Assembly (NCBI RefSeq): GCF_001653565.1
Contig: NZ_LYPB01000092.1
Coordinates: forward strand, 32,139 to 96,138
Direction: 5' to 3'
Origin: Paenibacillus oryzisoli
GTDB taxonomy: Bacteria; Bacillota; Bacilli; Paenibacillales; NBRC-103111
Length of the DNA stretch: 64,000 bases
In this document: positions 51,746 through 61,067 of the stretch, one piece after another
Numbering within the stretch: position 1 is the stretch's first letter
How the letters are laid out: every line of letters starts with the position of its first letter
The notes under the pieces: model-generated
Seen by the model: the letters and a program-made list of their open reading frames with translations, nothing else
Database searches by the model: none
What the model was told of the DNA's origin: nothing
Translations under genes and position numbers: made by a program

Positions 51746-53752
51746 CTACACCTTAAATCGATCAACCACATCTTGCAAACCTGTCATCTGATCATGCAGG
51801 TCAATCGACTCTCTATGTACACGCTCAAACATTTGTCCCAGTGTCTCCACATTGGCCAAAACTTCCTCGGAACTCGCTGCCGTTTCCTCGGAGCTCGCTG
51901 AAGAGAGTTCAATGAAGCCAACAATAATGTTTTTGCGATTATCGACATGCTCCATATCGACCGAGATGCTTTCTATCGATTCATGGATTTGTTTCAATGA
52001 AGAGTTAATGAAATCAAAGGTATCCGATGTCTGCCCTGCATTCTCTTCTTGAGAGCCGACAATGTGAAGCGACTGCTCCATCGCTGCGGATGTTAGCTGT
52101 GCAGAATGCATAACGTTCTCAATTAATGTCTGAATGTGCTCTGATGCCTCGCCGGCTTGAACGGAAAGTGTTCTTACCTCAGCAGCAACTACAGCGAATC
52201 CGCGGCCGTTTTCACCGGCACGTGCCGCTTCAATGGATGCATTAAGCGCTAGTAAATTCGTTTGTCTCGAGATGGCATGAATCGTGGTAACCATTTCTTT
52301 AATTGCGTCTATATCCTGCATTAGCTTGCCTACGCTTGATGCTACTTCTTTGGTCACGGTAACGTTATTGCGAATTAACTCGATCATCGCTCGCATCGCT
52401 TCAGCACCACGTTCTTCCTTCTCGCGAATAATCGCGCTATTATTTTGTAATATTTGAACGTGTTCCTTCGTATCGTCAATCAGTTCCGCTAATTCATGGA
52501 CACCTTTCAGTCCATCCTCCACTACCTCTGCTTGGCTTCCTGCGGCCGTTGCCAATTCATGGATCGTCGTATTAATCTCATGGGAAATCGTATTGGTTTG
52601 CTTCATTGAATCTTTGATATGATCGGCGTTGCCTTTGCTCAGATGTGCAGATTGTTTCACGTCCTTCACAATCACATGTATTTTCTCTATAAATTGATTG
52701 GTCGCTGTGGATAATCTGCCAATTTCGTCCATGGAGTTTTCGGGAAGCCTTCGTGTTAAATCACCATCTCCCTGAGCAATCGCAACCATGGCCGACTGCA
52801 GTCTCTCCAACCTTTTGAACTGACGATTAACAATATAGAATAGCACCGCTCCCGCAATCAATAAGCTTACTACTGTGGCAATACATGTTGTGTAGAAGAA
52901 GTTTGTCAATACTTGCTCCGACAATGTCAGTACAAGCACTTGGCCCGTCGACAACGCTCTAAAGTAATACTTGGCTTTGGTTCCATTGTACGACATCGTC
53001 TCGAACGCCTTATGCTCCCCAGATAGACTTACACTAAGAGAGTCTAACAGCTTCGCGTCTAACTGCGTGATGCTCTCATCGGATGAGGCAACGAGCTTGC
53101 CAGTGGGATCAACCACTCCCGCGAAAAGCACATCTCCGCCCAACTCCGACTTTAATTGCGTCAACACTGGCTTTGCGCCTATTTTACTATCCAGTTCCGT
53201 AAGTGTAGCGCCATCTCTTCCAGTTTGAACAATGCGAGGAGAAGTCCAACCGGACACGCCGACGTATTTATACACTTTAGGATCAACACTTCGTTGTTGG
53301 GCCGGCTGTGTGACTATTTTTTGTTTGCCCGAAATGAGATCCATAAACTCATAAGCTTGATTCTTCGGATCACCGCCGAAATTAAAATCAATCTTTTCTC
53401 CTGCATTCGTCAGCACTAATTGACCCTGTGCGTTGGTAATCCAGAACTCATCAATACCTGAACGTTCAGCTATTTCAACTGCTTGTTTATAGGTCATCGG
53501 AATTTTATCAAACATATAGGATAGAAGGGTTGCTTGTGCCACCATCTCCTTCTCCATGACACTTTCTGTCGTCTTTCTCGCAATTATAGCGTTTTCAATT
53601 CCAATTCTAGCTGTCTCTAACGTTGTAAATCCTTTCTCATGAAGACTTTCAGCTGTCTGCTGATACGTAAGTGTCGCTGTCCCTACGGACACTGCAAACA
53701 ATACGACCATTAAAGGCCAGATGATTTTGTACTTAATTGATTGAATAGCCAT
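51746..53752 (-). CDS. Methyl-accepting chemotaxis protein
   Basis: 668 residues. N-terminal membrane helix (IIWPLMVVLFAVSVGTATLTY), extracytoplasmic sensor of about 240 residues (Cache-like, two-helix entry), second helix (FYTTCIATVVSLLIAGAVLFYIV), HAMP domain, then a signalling domain. The hairpin tip reads LNASIEAARAGENGRGFAVVAAEVRTLS, essentially invariant among MCPs. The C-terminus lacks a CheR pentapeptide. Ligand unknown. Single gene with its own terminator; no che genes nearby. Confidence 0.95.
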   Translation of the reverse strand: MAIQSIKYKIIWPLMVVLFAVSVGTATLTYQQTAESLHEKGFTTLETARIGIENAIIARKTTESVMEKEMVAQATLLSYMFDKIPMTYKQAVEIAERSGIDEFWITNAQGQLVLTNAGEKIDFNFGGDPKNQAYEFMDLISGKQKIVTQPAQQRSVDPKVYKYVGVSGWTSPRIVQTGRDGATLTELDSKIGAKPVLTQLKSELGGDVLFAGVVDPTGKLVASSDESITQLDAKLLDSLSVSLSGEHKAFETMSYNGTKAKYYFRALSTGQVLVLTLSEQVLTNFFYTTCIATVVSLLIAGAVLFYIVNRQFKRLERLQSAMVAIAQGDGDLTRRLPENSMDEIGRLSTATNQFIEKIHVIVKDVKQSAHLSKGNADHIKDSMKQTNTISHEINTTIHELATAAGSQAEVVEDGLKGVHELAELIDDTKEHVQILQNNSAIIREKEERGAEAMRAMIELIRNNVTVTKEVASSVGKLMQDIDAIKEMVTTIHAISRQTNLLALNASIEAARAGENGRGFAVVAAEVRTLSVQAGEASEHIQTLIENVMHSAQLTSAAMEQSLHIVGSQEENAGQTSDTFDFINSSLKQIHESIESISVDMEHVDNRKNIIVGFIELSSASSEETAASSEEVLANVETLGQMFERVHRESIDLHDQMTGLQDVVDRFKV

Positions 53753-53874
53753 GTTGTTCTCCCTTTTCTATAGTTTCAAAGATTCTAAGTAATCTACTTC
53801 GCCACCTTCCAACATATTCCTCCAAAAAAATCTAACATTCGACGGAAGATTATAATTTCCTGGGTAAATAGTAC

Positions 53875-53919
53875 TAAAAAAAAGCTCCCTAGCGCATAAT
53901 CATCTATGCGTAGAGAGCC
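53875..53919 (-). terminator. Terminator of the 53929 hydrolase
   Basis: GGCTCTCTAcGCATA and TATGCgcTAGGGAGCT arms with eight T on the minus strand. Confidence 0.85.
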
Positions 53920-53928
53920 ATTTTACAG

Positions 53929-54759
53929 CTACACATTCAACATGCTTCGGATTGCACGCTTTGTTTCCTCAATCGCCATTCTCAGTGGCTGCGTCTCTCC
54001 TTGATACGGGTGTACACTCCCGAAAGTATGGTTTCCGTTAGGGATCTTCACCCATTGTATAGCTGGATTATTTGCAATCAACTGCTCAGACCCACGAATC
54101 AGCCGTTCCCCATCTGCCGTGCCTTGAACAAGTGTAATTGGGAATGTCGCTTCACGAATTCTACCAACAATATCAAATCTCTCTTCGTTGCGTTCCATAT
54201 CTTCTAGGATTTCCAGATCGAGCGGCATCATCTGTTTCGTTCGTCCATTTAAGGTATAGGATCGGCCCGTGGCCTTCATCTCCGCTTTATTCTCAGGTGT
54301 AAGCAAATCCACATGTGCAATCCCATTCCAACTGATGACACCAGTAATTTCTGTAGGATGATCCAAAGCGTAGATCAAGCTTACGCCAGCTCCTCTGCTA
54401 TGACCCAATAATACAATTGGCTTCTCCTTGCCCACGTGCTTATGTATATCCCCAATCATAACTTGTACGTCCTCTAGATCTCTAGAATAGGTATCACCTG
54501 CGAATTTCTCTAGCTCTGTAAAATCCATCAAATCTTCGCCCACCCCATTATGGGAAAAATTCAGGGCAACGACATCAACAACATCCGCTAATTCCTTCGC
54601 TACATAGGGGAACATTCCCCAGTTTTTGAAGCCTTTATAACCATGCAGTAGTAATAATGTGCCCTTACTCGGGTCTTGCTTGGCTTTATACATATCGCCT
54701 CGCAGGATTCGCTGCTCTGACATATGTAATTCAAAAGGTATTCCTAGAGCGTTCTCCAT
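53929..54759 (-). CDS. Alpha/beta hydrolase (dienelactone-hydrolase/YtmA-like)
   Basis: 276 residues, cytoplasmic. Visible: LLLLHGYKGFKNWGMFPYVAKELA, nucleophile elbow LGHSRGAGVSLIYAL with the catalytic Ser, LVQGTADGERLIRG (acid region) and NGNHTFGS with the catalytic His. Substrate unknown. Confidence 0.88.
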   Translation of the reverse strand: MENALGIPFELHMSEQRILRGDMYKAKQDPSKGTLLLLHGYKGFKNWGMFPYVAKELADVVDVVALNFSHNGVGEDLMDFTELEKFAGDTYSRDLEDVQVMIGDIHKHVGKEKPIVLLGHSRGAGVSLIYALDHPTEITGVISWNGIAHVDLLTPENKAEMKATGRSYTLNGRTKQMMPLDLEILEDMERNEERFDIVGRIREATFPITLVQGTADGERLIRGSEQLIANNPAIQWVKIPNGNHTFGSVHPYQGETQPLRMAIEETKRAIRSMLNV

Positions 54760-54933
54760 CTGTTTCTCCTTCCTATCGTTGCCAAATCATTAATCAATCG
54801 TATACTTTTGTCATTTTATCACAATCTAACTCAGACAATTCAACTTTAACCAACGAGCCTGTATGTTTCATTTCAACCAAGCAGCCAACTCGCATCTTTG
54901 ACACAAATGCCATACGAATAAGGAGGAAGCTCC

Positions 54934-56073
54934 GTGTTATCAAGTCTAAATCGTCGCAAGCTGCGTGTACTATTTCTAACCTTCCTTCTAACACCACTTT
55001 TGAGTCAAGGAATGACTAGTCGTTCACACGCGCAGCATATGGAACCCTTACAGAAAACGATGGCTGCCGAGAAGGGAAGCATTCAGCTTCAAGTGAAAGC
55101 ATCTCCGGGAGCTCTTTATCAAACAGAACTAACTTTCGTCAATACTTCATTACAACGCGCGCTGGAAGAGGCTACAGTAGGTGATGCATCGTTAGAAGCC
55201 ATTCCTCCAGACACCACACTCCAGTATGACAAAAAGGGGCAAACCATCCTCCTAGGGGTCACCTCAAGCGGAGATGTCGTTGATTGGACTTCGAAGAGGC
55301 GCATGCAACTCCCACCATCCGCTCAGGAAGCGCTGCAAGCGCAAGTCCAGGCACTTCGTGCCAAGCATTATGGCGAGATGCTGACTTGGGAAGAAGCAAG
55401 TCTTGTTCTTCCGAAATTCAGTTCCTTCACTGTCGTAGACGTGATGAGTGGACTTAGCTTTGAAGGGCAGCGTCGCGCGGGCTCCCACCATGCGGATGTG
55501 CAGCCGCTAACCAAAACCGACTCCGCGACGCTCAAGCGCATTTATGGCGGCACGTGGAGCTGGGACCGCCGCGCGGTCCTCGTGAAGCTGAACGGCCGCA
55601 CCCTTGCCGCCTCCATGCATGGCATGCCGCATGGCGGTGATGGTATACCCGGAAATGACTTCAACGGTCATTTCTGTATTCACTTCCTGGGGAGCGTAAC
55701 GCACGGCTCCCGCTCCGTTGACCCGGCGCACCAAGTCATGGTGCACCGAGCTGCAGGCTTGCTGAACGACTACGTCAGCAAGCTCACGCCCTGGGCGCTG
55801 ATCGACGTCTGGATCAGCGGCGCACACCAAGGCGACCTGCAGCTGCTGCAGGTCACCACAGGGCAAGAACAGGCGATGCATGTGCGAAGCATGCGCCGCC
55901 TGTCCAAGTTCCAGGAGCAGGATACATCCCAGCTCCTGCAGTACGACACGTCTGTCAATGTAACCATGACAGCGGCTAGAGCATCCGGGGTGACGAGTCG
56001 CCGCGTACTCTTTCATCTTGAACGCACCACCGTACAAGATCGGTGGTACATACGCAGTGCAGTGATCCAATAA
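54934..56073 (+). CDS. Secreted protein with HG...GHFCIHF motif
   Basis: 379 residues. GTG start after AAGGAGG. Signal peptide (VLFLTFLLTPLLSQGMTSRSHA). The first half is alpha/beta-like; the second half contains MHGMPHGGDGIPGNDFNGHFCIHFLGSVTHGSRSVDPAHQ. The His followed by a GHFCIHF block recalls the H...GCI core of L,D-transpeptidases, a resemblance by eye only. A similar block occurs in Paenibacillus wall-binding proteins. The gene is GC-rich from about 55440 to 55930. Role unknown, possibly cell-wall related. Confidence 0.78.
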   Translation: MLSSLNRRKLRVLFLTFLLTPLLSQGMTSRSHAQHMEPLQKTMAAEKGSIQLQVKASPGALYQTELTFVNTSLQRALEEATVGDASLEAIPPDTTLQYDKKGQTILLGVTSSGDVVDWTSKRRMQLPPSAQEALQAQVQALRAKHYGEMLTWEEASLVLPKFSSFTVVDVMSGLSFEGQRRAGSHHADVQPLTKTDSATLKRIYGGTWSWDRRAVLVKLNGRTLAASMHGMPHGGDGIPGNDFNGHFCIHFLGSVTHGSRSVDPAHQVMVHRAAGLLNDYVSKLTPWALIDVWISGAHQGDLQLLQVTTGQEQAMHVRSMRRLSKFQEQDTSQLLQYDTSVNVTMTAARASGVTSRRVLFHLERTTVQDRWYIRSAVIQ

Positions 56074-56080
56074 TATAAGT

Positions 56081-56126
56081 AAAGCCCAGCAAGATGGAGT
56101 TCTCCATGACAGCTGGGCTTTCTTTT
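56081..56126. terminator. Bidirectional terminator
   Basis: AAAGCCCAGC and GCTGGGCTTT arms with TTTT, between convergent genes. Confidence 0.85.
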
Positions 56127-56127
56127 A

Positions 56128-56868
56128 TTATTGCAAGGTTTGACCTGACGCCTTACGTAATTCATTGGCGAGTCGATGAAACTCATTCTGTGCAGGTACG
56201 GATGATGTCGCTCCGTATCCCGCTGAAAGGAACGGTATGATGGCATTAGCATCTTTCACTGTTAGAGGATAGCTGGGTGGTTCCGGTTTCCGTTTATTCC
56301 ACCAACCTTCATTCCCATACGATTCATCATAATCAATCGCAATACCATTTAACATGACATCATTAAGGTATTGATAGATATGAATAAATGACGATTTCTT
56401 ACCTGCGCTCCACGCATAAGTTTGCCAGAATCGTGAGCAAGCACCTGCAGCATAAACTGCCTCCATCACGGCGTATGAACCATACACACCCGTCGTGTAA
56501 GCTGGCGTAGCTTCACTTGCTGCTTTGATATATGCGATAACCGTAGGCATTTGGGCAGACGATACGTCGAAATCAACAGCAAAATAGATGCAACTACCCT
56601 CAGGCTGCCCAACTTGCGCGGCAACCTGCAAAGCGGTTGCACCGTCTGCTAAACCCGCACTTCTACCGCCAAGAGCACGACTAGCCGTTGTTTCATACAC
56701 GGAAACTAACTGTAAACCAGCTGCACTAATGACGTCAGACTCTGATTTCGTTAGTGCCTTTGCTCCACTTGGCACCAAATATCTAGCGACAAACGTAAAA
56801 CCCTGTCCGACGAAAGCAGCCGCTTTTTGTGCCGTAAGCGGTGTTGAACAATCAAACCCTTTCGCCAC
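56128..56868 (-). CDS. DUF1906 glycoside-hydrolase-like protein (Rv2525c-like)
   Basis: 246 residues. TIM-barrel-like Rv2525c domain: KGFDCSTPLTAQKAAAFVGQGFTFVARYLVPSG, CIYFAVDFDVSSAQMPTVIAYIKAA, GVYGSYAVMEAVYAAG, then YQYLNDVMLNGIAIDYDES with the final Asp cluster. Start GTG 56868 after AGGTGAT. No obvious signal peptide. Predicted to bind or cut wall polysaccharide, but activity in this family is unproven. It occurs in phage lysins and on the surface of Gram-positives; no other phage gene is nearby. Confidence 0.88.
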   Translation of the reverse strand: MAKGFDCSTPLTAQKAAAFVGQGFTFVARYLVPSGAKALTKSESDVISAAGLQLVSVYETTASRALGGRSAGLADGATALQVAAQVGQPEGSCIYFAVDFDVSSAQMPTVIAYIKAASEATPAYTTGVYGSYAVMEAVYAAGACSRFWQTYAWSAGKKSSFIHIYQYLNDVMLNGIAIDYDESYGNEGWWNKRKPEPPSYPLTVKDANAIIPFLSAGYGATSSVPAQNEFHRLANELRKASGQTLQ

Positions 56869-56963
56869 TTGCCATCACCTACTTTCCATATGGTATTCAC
56901 AGGATATGCCATAAGAACGAGAGCCGACACTACCAAGCATCTAAAGTCCTGCTGTCAGTCATG

Positions 56964-56993
56964 AAAAAAGGCTTATCTCCAGTGAGATAAGCC
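56964..56993 (-). terminator. Terminator of the DUF2277 gene
   Basis: Minus strand GGCTTATCTC, 4-nt loop, GAGATAAGCC, TTTTTT. Confidence 0.92.
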
Positions 56994-57000
56994 CATTCCA

Positions 57001-57279
57001 TTAAACTTCTTTCGTACCAAAACGGATCGCATTTCGTTCCTTGGCTCGCTGTGCTTCTACTTCTCGATTCCGTGGCTCTGCATGCGTGACCAAAGAATCC
57101 ATCAGCTTCTGAGCTGCCAAAGCAACCTCTTGTACAGCCAATTGGAACGCTGCTTCATTCGCTTTGGAAGGTTCAGTGAACCCTGATATTTTACGTACGA
57201 ACTGCAGGGATGCCGCACGAACTTCATCTTCTGTCACGACTGGCTCATAGTTGAATAATGGTTTAATATTCCGGCACAT
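57001..57279 (-). CDS. DUF2277 family protein
   Basis: 92 residues. MCRNIKPLFNYEPVVTEDEVRAASLQFVRKISGF, then NEAAFQLAVQEVALAAQKLMDSLV and RAKERNAIRFGT: the full signature of DUF2277. Function unknown. Probably monocistronic. Confidence 0.9.
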   Translation of the reverse strand: MCRNIKPLFNYEPVVTEDEVRAASLQFVRKISGFTEPSKANEAAFQLAVQEVALAAQKLMDSLVTHAEPRNREVEAQRAKERNAIRFGTKEV

Positions 57280-57391
57280 GTCTCACTCGCACTCCTTCGG
57301 GCATGGTTTCCCTTTTACATACACTGTCTTCAATATAAGGGTTGCCCTTGGTTTTATCAAGCTCGTGTACATCTGGCTCTGGACATCCTAT

Positions 57392-58087
57392 CTATACAAT
57401 AAATCTATACCCAGATCCCCATACCGTACCTATGTACTGAGGCTTAGAAGGTGTCTCCTCGATTTTCTCTCTAATTCTGGCAATATGAACGGTTACCGTA
57501 GAGGCGTCACTCATCGCATCCATGCCCCAGATCCGCTCGAACAATTCTTCCTTGCCGAATACCCGATTCGGATATTGAACGAGAAACAGAAGCAGGTCAA
57601 ATTCCTTTTGAGCCAGAATAACTTCGTTTCCGTTAACAAATACGCGTCTGGCTTCCTTCTGCAACTCAAGTCCCCTGATCTGAATCGTACTTCCTTCCGT
57701 GCCCTTCCCAAACCGCTCTTTCATCCGCTCGAACTTTTTCAGATGGGCACTTACCCGAGCCACGAGTTCGCCTGAGCTGAACGGCTTTGTAATATAATCA
57801 TCTGCACCGAGACCTAAACCATTCACTTTATAAATCTCTTCTGCTCTTGCTGAGACTAGTAGTACAGGAATATCATCTTGCTCACGTATGGTTTTGAGCA
57901 CTTCAAATCCATCTATATCGGGCAGCATTATATCTAAGATAACTAACTCAAATGCTTCTTCTTTGAGTGCTCTCAGACCATCTGTGCCGTTGTTTACCAT
58001 CTTAACGGAGTAACCGCTTAGCTCCAGATAATCCCTTTGCAAATTGGCAATACTTTGGTCATCTTCGACTATCAAAATTCTTTTCAT
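57392..58087 (-). CDS. OmpR-family response regulator
   Basis: 231 residues from ATG 58087 (GGAGG five bases before). Receiver: VEDDQSIANLQRDYLEL, phospho-Asp LVILDIMLPDIDGFEVL, Lys DDYITKPFSSGELVARV. Winged helix: KEFDLLLFLVQYPNRVFGKEELFERIWG, TVTVHIARIREKIEE, GTVWGSGYRF. Pairs with the kinase upstream. Last gene of a same-strand cluster with an ABC transporter. Confidence 0.93.
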   Translation of the reverse strand: MKRILIVEDDQSIANLQRDYLELSGYSVKMVNNGTDGLRALKEEAFELVILDIMLPDIDGFEVLKTIREQDDIPVLLVSARAEEIYKVNGLGLGADDYITKPFSSGELVARVSAHLKKFERMKERFGKGTEGSTIQIRGLELQKEARRVFVNGNEVILAQKEFDLLLFLVQYPNRVFGKEELFERIWGMDAMSDASTVTVHIARIREKIEETPSKPQYIGTVWGSGYRFIV

Positions 58088-58105
58088 CATAACCTCCAAA
58101 CATGG

Positions 58106-59530
58106 TTAGAACTTTTTAAGAGATATCATAATCCCTGTTCCCTCACCTACCGTGCTTTTCGCCCATATTTTCCCGTCGTGCCCTTCAATAATTTGCTTGG
58201 CAATGGCTAAACCCAGTCCGCTTCCGTTCTTCCTTGATGGATCTACTTGATAAAACCGTTCAAAAATGAAGGGAAGCTTGTCCTCAGGGATGCCCTTTCC
58301 ATTGTCTTTTATTTCAATAATCGCGGAGGTCCTGGTTTCCCTAAGTAGAATAGCAATCTTGCCATTGTCAGTTCTGGCATACGTCATGGCATTGTCAATA
58401 ATGTTTTGCACAACCCTCTTTAACCTTTCGATGTCTATTAATACTTTGACAGGCTCTTTTAACTCATTGATCAAAGCAATGTCTACATTCGCCTTCTCAC
58501 ATTCATATTTATGATCAGCAACGCAGTCCTCGAAATAACTAGCCAAATCCGTCTTCTCAAAATGGAAAGGAAGCTGATTCAAGTCAAGTTTGGAATAGAG
58601 AAGTAGATCATCAATCATCGCATTGACCAAAATCGCTTTGGAGCGGGCTGTCTCCAGATACTCCTCCATCTTCTCAGGCGTCTTCGCAACCCCATCTATA
58701 ATGCCTTCAATATAACCTTTGATGGAAGTCACCGGCGTCTTTAAGTCATGAGAAATGCTCGAAACTAGAAACTTTCGATTATCATCATATTTTTGCTGTA
58801 AATAAACAGATTCCTTCAACTTGATCCGCATTAACTCCAAGGTTTTCCCAAGCTCCCGTATCTCCCCTTCGCCGTCTTCTGAAATTTCCCCATTTAGATC
58901 GCCTTCCCGAATTTTGATCGCAGCATCCGTTAAACGAGAGATCGGTATAATAATTCTACGAGAGAATTTATAGGAGATCCAACCATTCATCAGCAAAAAA
59001 ACGACAGTAAAAAAACAAATCGTAAAGATGCCCAGCATCCAATATACATTCGTATTTACCTTGATTGGTGCAAGCAACAACAGAATACCCATCTCACCAG
59101 ACGGGAGTTTGAAATCTGCTCGGTTAAATAGATACGTTTGGCCATCAAGCTCAATCTCATTGCGATTAGACTCACTAGACAGCATTAAGCTTTTCTCTAT
59201 ATCGATTGGATTAAAATGGCGTGTAGCGAACTTAACCTCTCTTCCCACAATAAGGATCGCACTGGCATTCAAAACGTTCATGCGATCAGCGAGCTCTTGT
59301 TGATACTTCGTATCCAAGAGTCCCTCAAAACCTAGTGCCATCGCTTCTTTTCGCATTTCACTGATGGCTGCACGAACCTCAACCGCTCGTTGAAACTGCT
59401 CGATACCCGCTTCGCGGCCCAAAACCTTCGTATACATGGCAACAAAAATAATGACCGCCAAGATCGTCAACCCAATGGAAAGCAGCACAGCCAACGTATT
59501 CATCGTGAAGAAACGTTTCGTTAAGTGCAT
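58106..59530 (-). CDS. Two-component sensor histidine kinase
   Basis: 474 residues. N-terminal helix (LAVLLSIGLTILAVIIFVAMYT), extracytoplasmic loop of about 130 residues, second helix (MLGIFTICFFTVVFLLMNGWI), HAMP, HisKA with SSISHDLKTPVTSIKGYIEGI, and HATPase with NIIDNAMTYARTDNGK and SGLGLAIAKQIIEGHDG. Begins 12 nt after the permease gene and ends 18 nt before the regulator. The ABC transporter in the same operon may be sensor partner or target. Confidence 0.93.
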   Translation of the reverse strand: MHLTKRFFTMNTLAVLLSIGLTILAVIIFVAMYTKVLGREAGIEQFQRAVEVRAAISEMRKEAMALGFEGLLDTKYQQELADRMNVLNASAILIVGREVKFATRHFNPIDIEKSLMLSSESNRNEIELDGQTYLFNRADFKLPSGEMGILLLLAPIKVNTNVYWMLGIFTICFFTVVFLLMNGWISYKFSRRIIIPISRLTDAAIKIREGDLNGEISEDGEGEIRELGKTLELMRIKLKESVYLQQKYDDNRKFLVSSISHDLKTPVTSIKGYIEGIIDGVAKTPEKMEEYLETARSKAILVNAMIDDLLLYSKLDLNQLPFHFEKTDLASYFEDCVADHKYECEKANVDIALINELKEPVKVLIDIERLKRVVQNIIDNAMTYARTDNGKIAILLRETRTSAIIEIKDNGKGIPEDKLPFIFERFYQVDPSRKNGSGLGLAIAKQIIEGHDGKIWAKSTVGEGTGIMISLKKF

Positions 59531-59542
59531 GTAGAGTCCTTT

Positions 59543-60295
59543 CTATATGTCCTTTCTATCGAACAAGTAATACCCCATCGTAAATAACATGATACCACAA
59601 CCAGTCATAATTAGAATCTGCCGGCTAATTTTGAAGAAATTGATGGATTCCGATATCCAAAGGGTATACCAGTCAAACATCGAGGTGATAAAAAAACTCG
59701 AATAGGATGAAAATACAATACCTAAGAAATTAAATCCAATAAATACAAGAATGGCAAGGAAGAATACCGCTAGACCACCCTGAATGAGATTGGCTAGCAG
59801 CACGACGATAAGCGCAAATACAAATACAGGGAAGAAAGTTAAACCATACGACACAAACACCTTTACGATTCCAATGAGACTGGCGGATGAAGGGTTGAAT
59901 ATAAAACCAGCAAGCAAGGATAGAATCATGATAAACAATAGTTTACCCGCAATAAATAACGCTAAATTCAACACCTTGGCCGTAAACACGCCAAATCTGG
60001 AAACCGGTCTCAACAGCGTTATTTTCATCGTATTCGAAGAAGACTCACCGTTAAACATATCAATGGCTACGAAGATAGCAAATAACGGTAACAAGGTATA
60101 GGCAATGAATGTCAATACTGCGATAGGAAATTCAACACTGCCAACAACTCTTAATCCTAGGCCATGCTTAATGGTTGTTACCGCAATTTGGCCAATCACT
60201 ACGGCAAGAATGGATAATATCGCGGCAGCCATGATTTTTTTCTTTTTACGCAGCTTCACTGTTTCATTGATAAATGCAGCTTTAAACCCTACCAT
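59543..60295 (-). CDS. ABC-2 permease, immunity-transporter-like
   Basis: 250 residues from ATG 60295 (GAGGTGG upstream), six membrane helices, short loops. Segments include KKIMAAAILSILAVVIGQIAV, LTFIAYTLLPLFAIFVAIDMF and LNLALFIAGKLLFIMILSLLAGF. Layout and size match BcrB-like or lantibiotic-immunity permeases. It overlaps the ATPase gene by 14 bp. No bacteriocin gene seen nearby, so antibiotic-resistance or envelope-maintenance roles are equally likely. Confidence 0.87.
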   Translation of the reverse strand: MVGFKAAFINETVKLRKKKKIMAAAILSILAVVIGQIAVTTIKHGLGLRVVGSVEFPIAVLTFIAYTLLPLFAIFVAIDMFNGESSSNTMKITLLRPVSRFGVFTAKVLNLALFIAGKLLFIMILSLLAGFIFNPSSASLIGIVKVFVSYGLTFFPVFVFALIVVLLANLIQGGLAVFFLAILVFIGFNFLGIVFSSYSSFFITSMFDWYTLWISESINFFKISRQILIMTGCGIMLFTMGYYLFDRKDI

Positions 60296-61007
60296 TCCTG
60301 TCCACCTCACTAACAAAGTAATTCTCAAGCGATGAATAAAAAGATAGAATATTTTGGGTATAGTCAACATTCACCAGCTTGCCTCCATAAATAATGCCAA
60401 TCCTCGAACACGTTAGTTCTACATCGTGAATTAAGTGGCTGGATATAAAGAATGTTGTGCCTTCCTGTGATAGCTGTTTGATCAACTTCCTCATCTCCAG
60501 CATCCCTTCCACATCTAGTCCGTTTAGAGGCTCGTCCAAAATTAACAATCTAGGTTTCGATAGAATCGCCGCTGCTATCCCCAATCGTTGTTTCATTCCG
60601 AGCGAAAATTTTTGTGATTTCTCATTTTTATATTTCAGCATCCCCGTGATTTCTAGACATTCATCAATTCGACGCTGATCGATTTCTGGATAAAATCTTG
60701 CAAACAGTCTCAAGTTCTCATTCGCCGTCAAATAAGGATAGGATTCTGCTGTTTCAATAATACAGCCGACATGTTTCATTGCGCCTACATAATCTTCCGC
60801 CACACTCGCTCCGAAAATCTTCACATCGCCTCGATCTGGCTTTATCAGTCCTGTAATCATCTTCATTGCTGTTGTTTTCCCTGCTCCATTAGGTCCAAGA
60901 AATCCGAAAATATCGCCTTGATCGACATCTAAGTTCAGATCGCTGATGCCTCTGCCATTTGTATATGACTTGGTTAAGTCTTTTATTTCAATCGCCTTGA
61001 CCGTCAA
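60282..61007 (-). CDS. ABC transporter ATP-binding protein (BcrA-like)
   Basis: 241 residues, TTG start with AGGGAGATG upstream. Walker A GFLGPNGAGKTTAMKMI, signature KFSLGMKQRLGIAAAILSK, Walker B LLILDEPLNGLD, switch His FISSHLIHDVE. The signature SLGMKQRL is typical of BcrA/lantibiotic exporters. A terminator hairpin sits directly upstream of its ribosome binding site, so expression from the upstream gene is attenuated. Confidence 0.92.
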   Translation of the reverse strand: MTVKAIEIKDLTKSYTNGRGISDLNLDVDQGDIFGFLGPNGAGKTTAMKMITGLIKPDRGDVKIFGASVAEDYVGAMKHVGCIIETAESYPYLTANENLRLFARFYPEIDQRRIDECLEITGMLKYKNEKSQKFSLGMKQRLGIAAAILSKPRLLILDEPLNGLDVEGMLEMRKLIKQLSQEGTTFFISSHLIHDVELTCSRIGIIYGGKLVNVDYTQNILSFYSSLENYFVSEVDRNGRV

Positions 61008-61021
61008 TTCATCATCTCCCT

Positions 61022-61059
61022 AAAAAATCTCAGGAAGCCGCTATTCGCCGCCTCCTGAG
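61022..61059 (-). terminator. Intercistronic terminator/attenuator
   Basis: CTCAGGA and TCCTGAG arms then a six-T run, 9 nt after the secreted-protein stop; the run abuts the AGGGAG site of the ABC ATPase gene. Confidence 0.75.
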
Positions 61060-61067
61060 AATCATTT

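Noticed and set aside
55507..56070. 187-codon minus-strand frame inside the secreted protein gene
   Set aside because: GC-rich antisense shadow; no start signal, no recognisable domain.
56128..57279. Prophage remnant (DUF1906 lysin-like gene)
   Set aside because: No holin, integrase or structural genes around; neighbours are ordinary chromosomal genes.
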